Assembly (NCBI GenBank): GCA_903862935.1
Contig: CAIOZY010000022.1
Span: 1-38,846 of the forward strand
Origin: an uncultured Opitutaceae bacterium
Lineage (GTDB): Bacteria; Verrucomicrobiota; Verrucomicrobiia; Opitutales; Opitutaceae
Direction: 5' to 3'
Length of the DNA stretch: 38,846 bases
Positions 1 to 6,724 of the stretch are shown in pieces (positions within the stretch are counted from its first letter, which is position 1; every line of letters starts with the position of its first letter). The notes under the pieces were generated by a model. It was not told the origin of the DNA, searched no databases, and saw only the letters and a program-made list of their open reading frames with translations. Position numbers and translations under genes: made by a program.

Positions 1-1
1 A

Positions 2-121
2 GTCCTCAGCGTCACGCCGTTCGAAAAAGTCCCTGTCGCAGAACTCTTTGCATCACGCCCTGCCCAGTTCGGTGAAGATGCTTTCACGGGGGATTTCCCT
101 AACTTGTTCAACAACCGTTAA
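2..121 (+). CDS. C-terminal end of an unidentified protein (partial)
   Basis: An open frame enters from the left edge and ends at TAA 119-121, giving 39 residues that finish GDFPNLFNNR. Of the three forward frames this one reads most like protein (PFEKVPVAELFA, then QFGEDAFTGDFP). The other two are Arg/Ser-rich and look like shadows. The start lies outside the window and I do not recognise the family. The 169 bases between this stop and the 3' end of trmL hold no gene and no convincing terminator. Confidence 0.4.
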   Translation, partial: VLSVTPFEKVPVAELFASRPAQFGEDAFTGDFPNLFNNR

Positions 122-290
122 TTGATTCCGGACACTACTGAGGTGATTATATCTCGCACTGACCCACAATCGATTTCGCGCAACCACTCGCGGCTCCTCT
201 TCCGAGGGGCCCCAGAGTCTCCCGCGCACGCGGATCCCTCTTCCGTTTCTAGGAGCGAAAGCCTCCAGCTTGGGTCAGGTGCATAACCCT

Positions 291-755
291 TTAGGCGCTG
301 GGCATCCCCACCTGCCGGAGCGCCTCGTAGCAGGCGATCCCCGCCGCGGTCGACAGGTTAAGGCTGCGCAGTTTCCCGTTGGCGTGCGGGATCCCGACCC
401 GGCGCTCGCGCAATTCCTCGTGCAGCCAGTCCGGGGCGCCGCTGCCCTCGTTTCCGAAGACCAGGCCGTCCCCGTCCTCAAAGCGGGCCTGCCAAAAACT
501 GTTCGTCGCCTTGGTCGTGAATAGCCACAGGCGCTTCGGGGCTGCGGCGCTCGCCTTGAACTGCGCCCAGGTGTCGTGGTGGTGCACGTCGAGCTCGTAC
601 CAGTAGTCCATCCCCGACCTCTTCAGGTGCCGGTCGCTGATCGCAAAACCCAGGGGGTGGATCAGGTGGAGCCGGGACCGCGTGCAGGCGCACATCCGGC
701 CGACATTGCCGGTGTTCTGGGGGATCTGCGGCTCGAACAGGACGATGTGGATCAC
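291..755 (-). CDS. trmL: tRNA (cytidine(34)-2'-O)-methyltransferase TrmL
   Basis: SPOUT-class RNA methyltransferase of 154 residues, the usual TrmL length. TrmL methylates the 2'-O of the wobble base in certain leucine tRNAs using S-adenosylmethionine. The N-terminus reads HIVLFEPQIPQNTGNVGRM, the TrmL signature, and the C-terminal knot reads NLSTAAGIACYEALRQ. FGNEGSG in between matches the family's SAM-site loop. A frame open to 908 exists, but its first 51 residues are low-complexity shadow of thrB. The GTG at 755 is chosen because it starts exactly at the conserved N-terminus and overlaps the thrB stop as GTGA, implying translational coupling. It is last in a leftward smpB-thrB-trmL set. 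Confidence 0.93.
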   Translation of the reverse strand: MIHIVLFEPQIPQNTGNVGRMCACTRSRLHLIHPLGFAISDRHLKRSGMDYWYELDVHHHDTWAQFKASAAAPKRLWLFTTKATNSFWQARFEDGDGLVFGNEGSGAPDWLHEELRERRVGIPHANGKLRSLNLSTAAGIACYEALRQVGMPSA

Positions 756-1660
756 TCGATAGCCAGGCCCTGGTTGTCGGCCTCGAGGATCCGGCAGGCG
801 CAGGCTACGCCCGCCCTGCGGAAGGCCTCGCCCATGGCCGCCGAGACCGCCTCGCTGCCGGCCCTGGCGCTGACGCAAAGTACACTCGAGCCGCTGCCCG
901 ACAGCCACCCGGTGAAGGCCCCGGCGGCGGCGCCGGCCTCGATCGCGGCCTTGGCCCCGGGGATCCGGGGCAGCCGGTACGGCTCGTGGAGGAGGTCCCC
1001 GCCCGCGTGTCGCAGCCGGGCGTAGTCGCCGGTTGCGAAGGCCGCCACAAGGTAGGCGGCGCTGTTGACGCTTTTGACAGCGTCAAAATACGGCAGGGTC
1101 AGGGGCAGCGCGCCGCGGCTCTCCTTGGTCAGCAGCTCGATCTCCGGGGAGGCCACGACAAAGACGAGCCCCGAGGGAACCGCGAAGCGGATCGTGTCCC
1201 GGTAGGCCCCGCTCGCCGGGTCGCACCGGGAGACGCAGAATCCTCCGAGGATTCCGGCGCTTGCGTTGTCGGGATGGCCCTCCAGGGCGGTCGCAAGGGC
1301 GACCAGGCGGTCCTTGGGGCAGCCAGCGCCGTGACGGGCGCTTAAGCCTGCCAGGACCCCGGCGATCACCGTGACGCTAGACCCCAGGCCCCGGGCGCAC
1401 GGCACCTCGCCGTCGATCCGGTAGGAGAAGCCCTCCGGCCGGATCCCGGCCTCCGCAAAAAACGCCTGGGCTGCCCCCTCCACCAGGTCCTGGGCCCGGC
1501 CGTCTTCCGGCCGCTCCGGCCGGGGCGCGGCCCCGGGGGAGGGTGAAAGGGTCACGCGGTTATAAAGTCCGAGCGCGAGCCCCAGGGTGTCAAAGCCGGC
1601 CCCGCAGTTGGAGGTGCTCGCGGGCACCCGCACGGTGACGGTGGGTTGGGGGCTGCTCAT
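752..1660 (-). CDS. thrB: Homoserine kinase
   Basis: GHMP-family kinase of 302 residues that phosphorylates homoserine with ATP, the step before threonine synthase. Visible motifs are the N-terminal VRVPASTSNCGAGFDTLGLAL, the ATP-binding loop ARGLGSSVTVIAGVLAG near residues 90-105, and the C-terminal GWLSGSGSSVLC. Its ATG overlaps the smpB stop as ATGA and its stop overlaps the trmL start as GTGA, so three unrelated housekeeping functions appear to be translated from one message. No other threonine-pathway gene is in the window. Confidence 0.95.
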   Translation of the reverse strand: MSSPQPTVTVRVPASTSNCGAGFDTLGLALGLYNRVTLSPSPGAAPRPERPEDGRAQDLVEGAAQAFFAEAGIRPEGFSYRIDGEVPCARGLGSSVTVIAGVLAGLSARHGAGCPKDRLVALATALEGHPDNASAGILGGFCVSRCDPASGAYRDTIRFAVPSGLVFVVASPEIELLTKESRGALPLTLPYFDAVKSVNSAAYLVAAFATGDYARLRHAGGDLLHEPYRLPRIPGAKAAIEAGAAAGAFTGWLSGSGSSVLCVSARAGSEAVSAAMGEAFRRAGVACACRILEADNQGLAIE

Positions 1661-2133
1661 TGCCTGCGGTATTTGAGCTCCTTCGCCGCCTCGCGAATCT
1701 CGATCTTCTTTTTCAGGGTCTCGCGCTTGTCGAAGAGCTTCTTTCCTGTGCAGAGGGCGACCTCCACCTTGAGGAGGCCGCCCTTGAAGTACAGCCGCAG
1801 GGGGATCAGGGCCCGGCCGCCGGCATCCAGGGCCTCGGCGATCCGGTTGATCTGGCGCTCGTGGAGCAAAAGCTTCCGGAAGCGCCGCGGGTCGTGGTTA
1901 TTGATGTTTCCGAAGGTGTACGGGTCGATGTGGGCGTTCAGGAGCCACACCTCGCCCTTGACCACCCGGCCGAAGGCCTCGGCAATCTGGGCTTTGCCGG
2001 CGCGCACCGACTTGATCTCGGTGCCCTTAAGCTGGATCCCGGCCTCGAAGCGCTCGTCCACAAAGAACTCGTGGAGCGCCCGGGAGTTTCGGATCTCGGT
2101 GTAGCGCCGGGGTTCTTTGGTGGGCTCGGCCAT
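1657..2133 (-). CDS. smpB: SsrA-binding protein SmpB (trans-translation)
   Basis: SmpB brings tmRNA (SsrA) to stalled ribosomes. The 158-residue protein has the family core: YTEIRNSRALHEFFVDERFEAG, then GTEIKSVRAGKAQI, then HIDPYTFGNINNHDPRRFRKLLLH. The basic tail KKIEIREAAKELKYRR matches the C-terminal helix that enters the decoding site. The frame is open 20 residues further upstream, but the ATG at 2131-2133 is preferred because family proteins start just before this point. No clear Shine-Dalgarno site precedes it. The tmRNA gene itself is not visible in this window. Confidence 0.96.
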   Translation of the reverse strand: MAEPTKEPRRYTEIRNSRALHEFFVDERFEAGIQLKGTEIKSVRAGKAQIAEAFGRVVKGEVWLLNAHIDPYTFGNINNHDPRRFRKLLLHERQINRIAEALDAGGRALIPLRLYFKGGLLKVEVALCTGKKLFDKRETLKKKIEIREAAKELKYRRQ

Positions 2134-2173
2134 GGGGTTTAAGGGGGGGGCCGGAAACGCCTGGTCCTCAGAC

Positions 2174-2206
2174 AAAAAAGGCGGCGCCGGCAAACGCGGG
2201 ACCGCC
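2174..2206 (-). terminator. Probable intrinsic terminator after rpoZ
   Basis: Read leftward, a GC-rich imperfect stem with GGCGG and CCGCC as outer arms is followed at once by six T (the A run at 2174-2179 on the plus strand). It lies 26 bases past the rpoZ stop and 41 bases before the smpB start, so it would separate rpoZ from smpB-thrB-trmL or act as a partial terminator. Confidence 0.55.
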
Positions 2207-2231
2207 CGGGTTGGTGACGCTGCCGTCTCGG

Positions 2232-2432
2232 TCAGTTCTCGCCCGCCTCGTAGCTGATCTTTTCCTCGATGATTTCACGAAGGGCGGTGTCCTCCGGGGA
2301 GAGCTTCTCAAGCGACTCGACAAGCGGGCGGTTGCCGCGCTTGAGCTGCTTTACGCGGCGTGAAACAACGTTGATGAGGATGTTCGGATCCTGCACCCGC
2401 GCAAGGGCCTGTTTGATGTAATCGTCTCGCAT
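2232..2432 (-). CDS. rpoZ: RNA polymerase omega subunit
   Basis: 66-residue protein beginning MRDDYIKQALARVQDPN and containing NVVSRRVKQLKRGNRPLVE, the omega core (the SRRVKQL stretch packs on the beta-prime C-terminus). Omega assists folding and assembly of beta-prime. The frame stays open upstream to 2750, but that part runs over cutA on the opposite strand and lacks conserved sequence, so the ATG at 2430-2432 is used. A leftward promoter and the rightward cutA promoter must share the 99 bases between 2433 and 2531. Confidence 0.88.
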   Translation of the reverse strand: MRDDYIKQALARVQDPNILINVVSRRVKQLKRGNRPLVESLEKLSPEDTALREIIEEKISYEAGEN

Positions 2433-2531
2433 CTTTAGCTGGGAAAAGGACGGAGATTCCCGAATGGCCCGGGCACCGTCAAGGGAATTTATCCTTTGCT
2501 GGCCGAGGGATTGCGGCCCACAATTTGGCCC

Positions 2532-2834
2532 ATGTTCATCGCATGGACCACGGTTGCGACCCGCGAGGACGCCGACCGGCTGGCCGCGGAGGCCGTCGCC
2601 CGGGGCCTGGCAGCCTGCGTCCAGGTGGAGCCGGTCGTCTCGCATTACCTCTGGGAGGGAAAGCAGGAACGGACCGAGGAACTGCGCCTGGCGTTCAAGT
2701 GCCTGCCCGAGAAACTGCCTGAGCTTGAGGCCTTCGTTTTGGGCGCCCACCCCTACGCCACCCCGGAGTGGATTGCCCTCCGGGCGGACCGCGTCTCGGA
2801 AAAATACTTGTCATGGGCGGAGAAGGGTCGGTAG
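2532..2834 (+). CDS. cutA: CutA-type divalent-cation tolerance protein
   Basis: A 100-residue protein with the CutA ferredoxin-like fold signature: AWTTVATREDADRLA at the N-terminus, GLAACVQVEPVVSHYLWEGK in the middle and HPYATPEWIALRA near the end. CutA proteins form trimers and were linked genetically to copper tolerance in E. coli; the biochemical role is not settled. The ATG at 2532 fits the conserved N-terminus; an in-frame ATG at 2496 would add 12 unconserved residues. The downstream small basic protein starts 8 bases after this stop, suggesting a two-gene operon. Confidence 0.92.
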   Translation: MFIAWTTVATREDADRLAAEAVARGLAACVQVEPVVSHYLWEGKQERTEELRLAFKCLPEKLPELEAFVLGAHPYATPEWIALRADRVSEKYLSWAEKGR

Positions 2835-2842
2835 CTTCCAGC

Positions 2843-2998
2843 ATGTCCCAACACAAGAGTCTCCAAGGCGCGAGCGGTATCGTCCGGAAGCGCAACGTTT
2901 TAAAGCGTTTTGAGCGCATCGATACCCTGAAGAAGCGCGGCCAGTGGAAGCCGGGCGACCGCGTGGTGGGCCTGCGCAAGACCAAGTCGGAGCCCTGA
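2843..2998 (+). CDS. Small basic protein of the Verrucomicrobia/Chlamydiae type
   Basis: 51 residues, strongly basic, starting MSQHKSLQGASGIVRKRNV and continuing LKRFERIDTLKKRGQWKPGD to an end in VGLRKTKSEP. From memory this matches a lineage-restricted family (modelled as TIGR04137) found in verrucomicrobia and chlamydiae, thought to be ribosome- or rRNA-associated because of its charge and spread; no function is proven to my knowledge. The internal ATG at 2843 is chosen over the upstream in-frame codon at 2768 because conservation begins there and the upstream part is shadow of cutA. It is the strongest lineage marker in the window. Confidence 0.85.
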   Translation: MSQHKSLQGASGIVRKRNVLKRFERIDTLKKRGQWKPGDRVVGLRKTKSEP

Positions 2999-3026
2999 TC
3001 GGGCCTGACTGTCTCGGGCGCACGGC

Positions 3027-3665
3027 GTGCACGCCTGGATCCAAGAGCTGGTCGACTGGTACTCCCAGTCGCTGCAGTCCGGCGGCTATCCGCTGGTCAT
3101 CCTGTTGATGGCGATCGAGAGCTCGGTCGTGCCCCTGCCGAGCGAACTGGTGATCCCGCCGGCAGCCTACCTGGCCTACACGCACCAGGGCGGGATGAGC
3201 CTGGCCGGGGTCGTCGCCGCCGGCGCCTTCGGCTCGTGGCTGGGGGCGACAATCATGTACTGGGCCTCGCGCCTGGCCGGACGGCCCCTGGTGATCGCCT
3301 ACGGCCGGTTGGTCCTCATTCCGCCGGAGAAAGTCGAGAAGGCCGAGCGCTGGGCGGCCCGCTTCGGCAGTTTCGGCGTATTCGGTTCCCGGATGCTTCC
3401 CGTGATCCGCCACCTGATCGGGATCCCCTGCGGGATCGTGAGGTTCAACTACCCGAAGTACTCCCTGTACACCCTGGCCGGCTCGGGCCTGTGGTGCGCG
3501 GTCCTGGCGTGGGTCAGTGTCGCCGCCGGCAATAACCCCAAGCTCATGAGCGGGGACATGAAGACTGTCACCGTCTGGCTCGCGGGCGCCGTCTTGGTCC
3601 TGGGCACCCTTTACTATTTTTTCGTCCACCGCTACATGCGGGAGGACAAGTCCAGCGGGGCCTGA
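3027..3665 (+). CDS. DedA-family inner-membrane protein
   Basis: 212-residue integral membrane protein with about five hydrophobic segments. The DedA signature appears as AIESSVVPLPSELVIPPAAYLA, followed by a GSWLGATIMYWASRLAGRPL loop and FGSRMLPVIRHLIGIPCGI, including the re-entrant Gly/Pro-rich segments and conserved Glu and Arg of the family. DedA proteins are implicated in undecaprenyl-phosphate or phospholipid flipping and envelope homeostasis. The start is GTG at 3027. It lies 28 bases after the small basic protein and may be co-transcribed with it. The exact substrate cannot be read from sequence. Confidence 0.88.
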   Translation: MHAWIQELVDWYSQSLQSGGYPLVILLMAIESSVVPLPSELVIPPAAYLAYTHQGGMSLAGVVAAGAFGSWLGATIMYWASRLAGRPLVIAYGRLVLIPPEKVEKAERWAARFGSFGVFGSRMLPVIRHLIGIPCGIVRFNYPKYSLYTLAGSGLWCAVLAWVSVAAGNNPKLMSGDMKTVTVWLAGAVLVLGTLYYFFVHRYMREDKSSGA

Positions 3666-3731
3666 GCCGGCCCTGACGGGCGAAAGTTTGACGGCCCGGC
3701 CAATCCCGGGCATTGGAGAGCCACATACCCC

Positions 3732-4895
3732 ATGAACTTCGGCGACCTGCGGGCCCTGTACCGGAAAACGCTGCTAGATGACGTCATGCCCTTCTGGCTT
3801 AAGCACGGCTTCAAGCCGGACGGGGGATTCTACACCTGCATGGACGACGACGGCCGGCTCATCAGTACGGAGCGCTGGAGCTGGTCGCAGTGGCGGGCGG
3901 TCTGGGTCTTCAGCGCCCTGCACCGGCGGATCGGGCCCGACCCGCGCTGGCTCGAGTCAGCCGGAAAGATCTATGAGTTTCTGACCCGGGTCGGAAGGAC
4001 CGCAGACGGGCACTGGCCGCTTTTGTGCTCGGCCGACGGGAAGATCCTGCGAGGGTACGACAGCCTCTACGTTGACGGGTTCGCGCTCTATGGCCTGGTG
4101 GAGTACTGGCGGGCCACCGGGAAGGCTCAGGCCCTGGAGCTGGCGCTCGAGACCTACCGGGCGGTGGAGGTTGCGCTCGCCCAGGCCGCGCCGCCCCCGA
4201 TGTACCCCTACCCCATCCCGCCGGGGCTTCGCCCCCACGGGGTCCGCATGCTCTTCTCGCTGGCCTACCACGACTTGGCGCAGGCAAGCGGCGACGCCGG
4301 TGTCGCCAGGGCCGCCCGGCGCATGCAAAAGGAGATCTTCAGCGAGTTCCTCAGGCCCGAAGATGGCCTTGTCCACGAGTGGCTCACGATCGGCGGGCCG
4401 CCGCCGGACTCCCCCGAGGGAAGGGCCGTCGTCCCCGGCCACGCGATCGAGTCGATGTGGTTTCAGATCGAGGCCGCGCGCCAGGGGAACGACCGGTCGG
4501 TCATCGACCGGGCCTGCTCCCTTATCCTGACCCATCTGGAGCGGGGCTGGGATCCGGAGTTTGGCGGGCTCCTGCTGGCGATCGACTGCAAAGGGCTGGA
4601 GCCGGTGGGTTGGGCCCATGCGGAGACGAAGCTGTGGTGGCCACACACAGAAGGCCTGGTGGCGACCCTGCTCGCTTTCGAGCAGACCAGGGACAAGCGC
4701 TTCCTCGATTGGCATGAGAAGGTCCGGGACTACGCCTACCGGACCTACCCCAACGCCCGGGATGGGGAGTGGTTTCAGAAGATGGACCGCCGCGGCCGGA
4801 GGATCACGGAGACCCTCGTCCTGCCCGTTAAGGATCCCTTCCACCTTCCCCGGGCCCTGATCATGTGTCTGGAGTGCCTGGGGCGGCTGGATTAA
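3732..4895 (+). CDS. AGE-family (N-acylglucosamine 2-epimerase-like) enzyme
   Basis: 387 residues, normal for the AGE superfamily, an (alpha/alpha)6-barrel group that epimerises or isomerises sugars such as N-acetylglucosamine/N-acetylmannosamine, cellobiose or mannose. Family motifs: RWSWSQWRAVWVFSAL (65-residue region), VVPGHAIESMWF, HAETKLWWPHTEG and DPFHLPRALIMCLE at the C-terminus. The His residues in the last three motifs are the usual catalytic candidates. No signal peptide, so cytoplasmic. The NagA-like deacetylase beyond the 4896-5696 islet would fit amino-sugar catabolism, but they face opposite ways. Substrate is inferred only at family level. Confidence 0.88.
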   Translation: MNFGDLRALYRKTLLDDVMPFWLKHGFKPDGGFYTCMDDDGRLISTERWSWSQWRAVWVFSALHRRIGPDPRWLESAGKIYEFLTRVGRTADGHWPLLCSADGKILRGYDSLYVDGFALYGLVEYWRATGKAQALELALETYRAVEVALAQAAPPPMYPYPIPPGLRPHGVRMLFSLAYHDLAQASGDAGVARAARRMQKEIFSEFLRPEDGLVHEWLTIGGPPPDSPEGRAVVPGHAIESMWFQIEAARQGNDRSVIDRACSLILTHLERGWDPEFGGLLLAIDCKGLEPVGWAHAETKLWWPHTEGLVATLLAFEQTRDKRFLDWHEKVRDYAYRTYPNARDGEWFQKMDRRGRRITETLVLPVKDPFHLPRALIMCLECLGRLD

Positions 4896-5696
4896 GCCGG
4901 CCTAGAACTCGATCCTGCTCCTGCACGCAGATTGGGCGGGGTGTTATCTCCCATCGGAGCGGAAGGTTATTTGCGGAGCAAACGGGGCTGGGGTAATGGC
5001 CTTGTTATTATTTCGTTAAAAGGGGTATGCACTTGGCGTAAGCGTCCAATTTTTCGGCAAGTGGTCCCAAGATATGTTACGACTTCTTCGGTTTGCGCCA
5101 TAGCTCGATAGCCGGGGCCATCGGTGCCACTCGCTTCTCGCCTCGCAGTGGGCAAAGAGGAATTCGACGGAGACCTTCGATTCGAGAGAAACGAATTCAT
5201 CGGCGATATCTAGCAAAGTATAGCCATACTCTAGTCGATTTAGCTTAGAAATTGGTAGTTATTGCTAGAAATCACCCAACTCGCTCTATGGAGGCCATTA
5301 AAAACCCGTTCTCCCCCGGGGCTGGATCGCCGCCTCCTGAACTCGTAGGCAGAGAGAGCATCCTTGAGTCTGCCCGCATCCTCTTCGGAAGAATAATTGA
5401 GAAGCGTCCCGAAAAGAGCATCCTGCTCACTAGAAAAGTTACCTACGCGGTAATGGTCATTCTTGTCTTTCACAGCATCCAGAAGAAGGAATTCGGCGGT
5501 CAAGTCACCGCCGATCCAAGGAGAGTTTTCGCGAAAATCAAAAATAAGCCAGACCTAGCAGAACAGATAAGCCCGCGGGGGTTGCCCAGCCGAACGACAC
5601 CGCACAAAGTATATGCGACGAAGCCAAGCGGCGGCCGCCGGTTATTGTTCTTCTGCCGTAATGCCCAACCGCCAGGCGAGGCGAGGCTAGGCCTGC
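4896..5696. mobile_element. AT-richer islet bounded by short inverted repeats (possible element remnant)
   Basis: About 800 bases are clearly poorer in G+C than everything around them and have no intact gene. The left edge, directly after the AGE stop, reads TAAGCCGGCCTAG (4893-4905). The right edge, read on the minus strand directly after the nagA-like stop, reads TAGGCAGGCCTAG (5699-5687). The two agree at 11 of 13 positions as an inverted repeat. Inside are a recognisable AAA ATPase N-terminus (5288-5431) and short open stretches on both strands (for example minus 5016-5255 and minus 5432-5557) that I cannot assign. No transposase or target-site duplication was recognised, so the element status is an inference. 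Confidence 0.35.
5288..5431 (+). pseudogene. N-terminal remnant of an AAA-family ATPase
   Basis: The ATG at 5288 opens 48 residues that begin MEAIKNPFSPGAGSPPPELV and go on with GRESILESARILFGRI and RPEKSILLT. This is the characteristic start of a bacterial/archaeal AAA ATPase family that acts alone or with toxin-antitoxin and mobile loci. In such proteins the next residues are the Walker A loop (GLRGVGKT type). Here the frame continues without any P-loop and stays open to 5707 with unrelated sequence, so the gene is broken at about 5431. A frame on the opposite strand (5240-5503) is the antisense shadow of this piece over much of its length. Confidence 0.6.
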
Positions 5697-6623
5697 CTAT
5701 GGGCTGAAGATTTTCGCCGGTACGCTCGAGGCACAGGCCCAGGTCGTATCCCGGGGGACCCCGCACCAGCGGGCTGCGTTCTCGACGCCGCGTTCGAGGG
5801 TCAGCGACGACCCCGCGAAGGTCGGAGCCCCCGGCATGCGGACGATTCCGTCCCGGCCGCACCGCACGCGGACCTTTCCGATCCGGTATGTTCCCGGACC
5901 GGCCCCGGCCGCGGCCATCGCGTCGGTCGTGAGGATAACCCGCCCGGCGGGCTTCGCCCGGATGAGGTTTTTCAGAACCGCAGGCGGCAGGTGGATCCCG
6001 TCGGGGATGAAGCAGGCGACCAGTTCATCCCGGGCAAGGAGCCGCTGGATAATGTTGTCGTGCCGGTGCAGGATCGCCGGACAACCGTTCCCCAGGTGGG
6101 TGCATAAGCTCGCCCCGGCGGCAATGGCCCGGTCGATCTCGCCCTCGGTGGCATCCGTGTGGCCGAGCCCGACGACGACCCCCCGCTCCGCCAGCCCGGA
6201 GATGAACCGGGCGCTCCCCGGCCATTCCGGGGCAATCGTGACCAGCCGGATCAGCCCGCAGGCCGCCCTCTGCAGCCGGTCGAACTCCCTCAAATCGGGC
6301 GCCTTCACGAACTCTCTCGGGTGGGCGCCCCGGTAGCCGTCCTCGGGGCTGATGTACGGACCCTCGAGGTGGAAGCCGGCGATCACGTCCTTCAAGACAG
6401 GGTCGGCCGAGCGCATTGCGCAGATCCGGGCAAACTGCCGGTCCAAGGCGGCTACGGAGTCGGTGATGAGGGTCAGGAGGATCTTTCCCGTTCGGTGCCT
6501 GCGCAGGGCGATGCAGGCCCGGCGCAACTGGCGTGCGCTGAGGCGGGGATCCTGGAAATCAACCCCGGCAAACCCGTTCACCTGGATGTCGAACAGGCTG
6601 CGTTTCGGAATGAATTTCGTCAT
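5697..6623 (-). CDS. N-acetylglucosamine-6-phosphate deacetylase-like amidohydrolase (short form)
   Basis: 308 residues against about 380 for typical NagA. Motifs in order: FDIQVNGFAGVDF (QxN as in E. coli NagA rather than HxH), AGFHLEGPYISPEDG (metal-ligand Glu), GLGHTDA, CTHLGNG, PDGIHL, LTTDAMAAAG (catalytic Asp) and FAGSSLTLERG. The protein lacks the N-terminal beta-sandwich strands and also ends at PAKIFSP, before the C-terminal strands that would complete that sandwich. Both ends missing suggests a barrel-only subfamily, but the stop lies inside the inverted repeat bordering the AT-rich islet, so slight clipping of the 3' end is possible. It is divergent from the PocR-AraC regulator, with 101 bases between starts. 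Confidence 0.78.
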   Translation of the reverse strand: MTKFIPKRSLFDIQVNGFAGVDFQDPRLSARQLRRACIALRRHRTGKILLTLITDSVAALDRQFARICAMRSADPVLKDVIAGFHLEGPYISPEDGYRGAHPREFVKAPDLREFDRLQRAACGLIRLVTIAPEWPGSARFISGLAERGVVVGLGHTDATEGEIDRAIAAGASLCTHLGNGCPAILHRHDNIIQRLLARDELVACFIPDGIHLPPAVLKNLIRAKPAGRVILTTDAMAAAGAGPGTYRIGKVRVRCGRDGIVRMPGAPTFAGSSLTLERGVENAARWCGVPRDTTWACASSVPAKIFSP

Positions 6624-6724
6624 AATGAAGTCCCCCGGTTCGGAAAAAGGCAGGCTTTCAGATGGGCCCCGGCGGCTCAAGCCCGCGCTGGACACCCCGC
6701 TCCTCCCCCATAACCTCGCATCCT

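Noticed and set aside
2811-3713. A 300-residue minus-strand frame opposite DedA
   Set aside because: Antisense to a DedA protein with clear membrane motifs; no domain in the frame itself.
5240-5503. Minus-strand open frame of 87 residues inside the islet
   Set aside because: Over 5288-5431 it is the antisense of a convincing AAA ATPase N-terminus. The part beyond 5432 could be a separate fragment but cannot be assigned.
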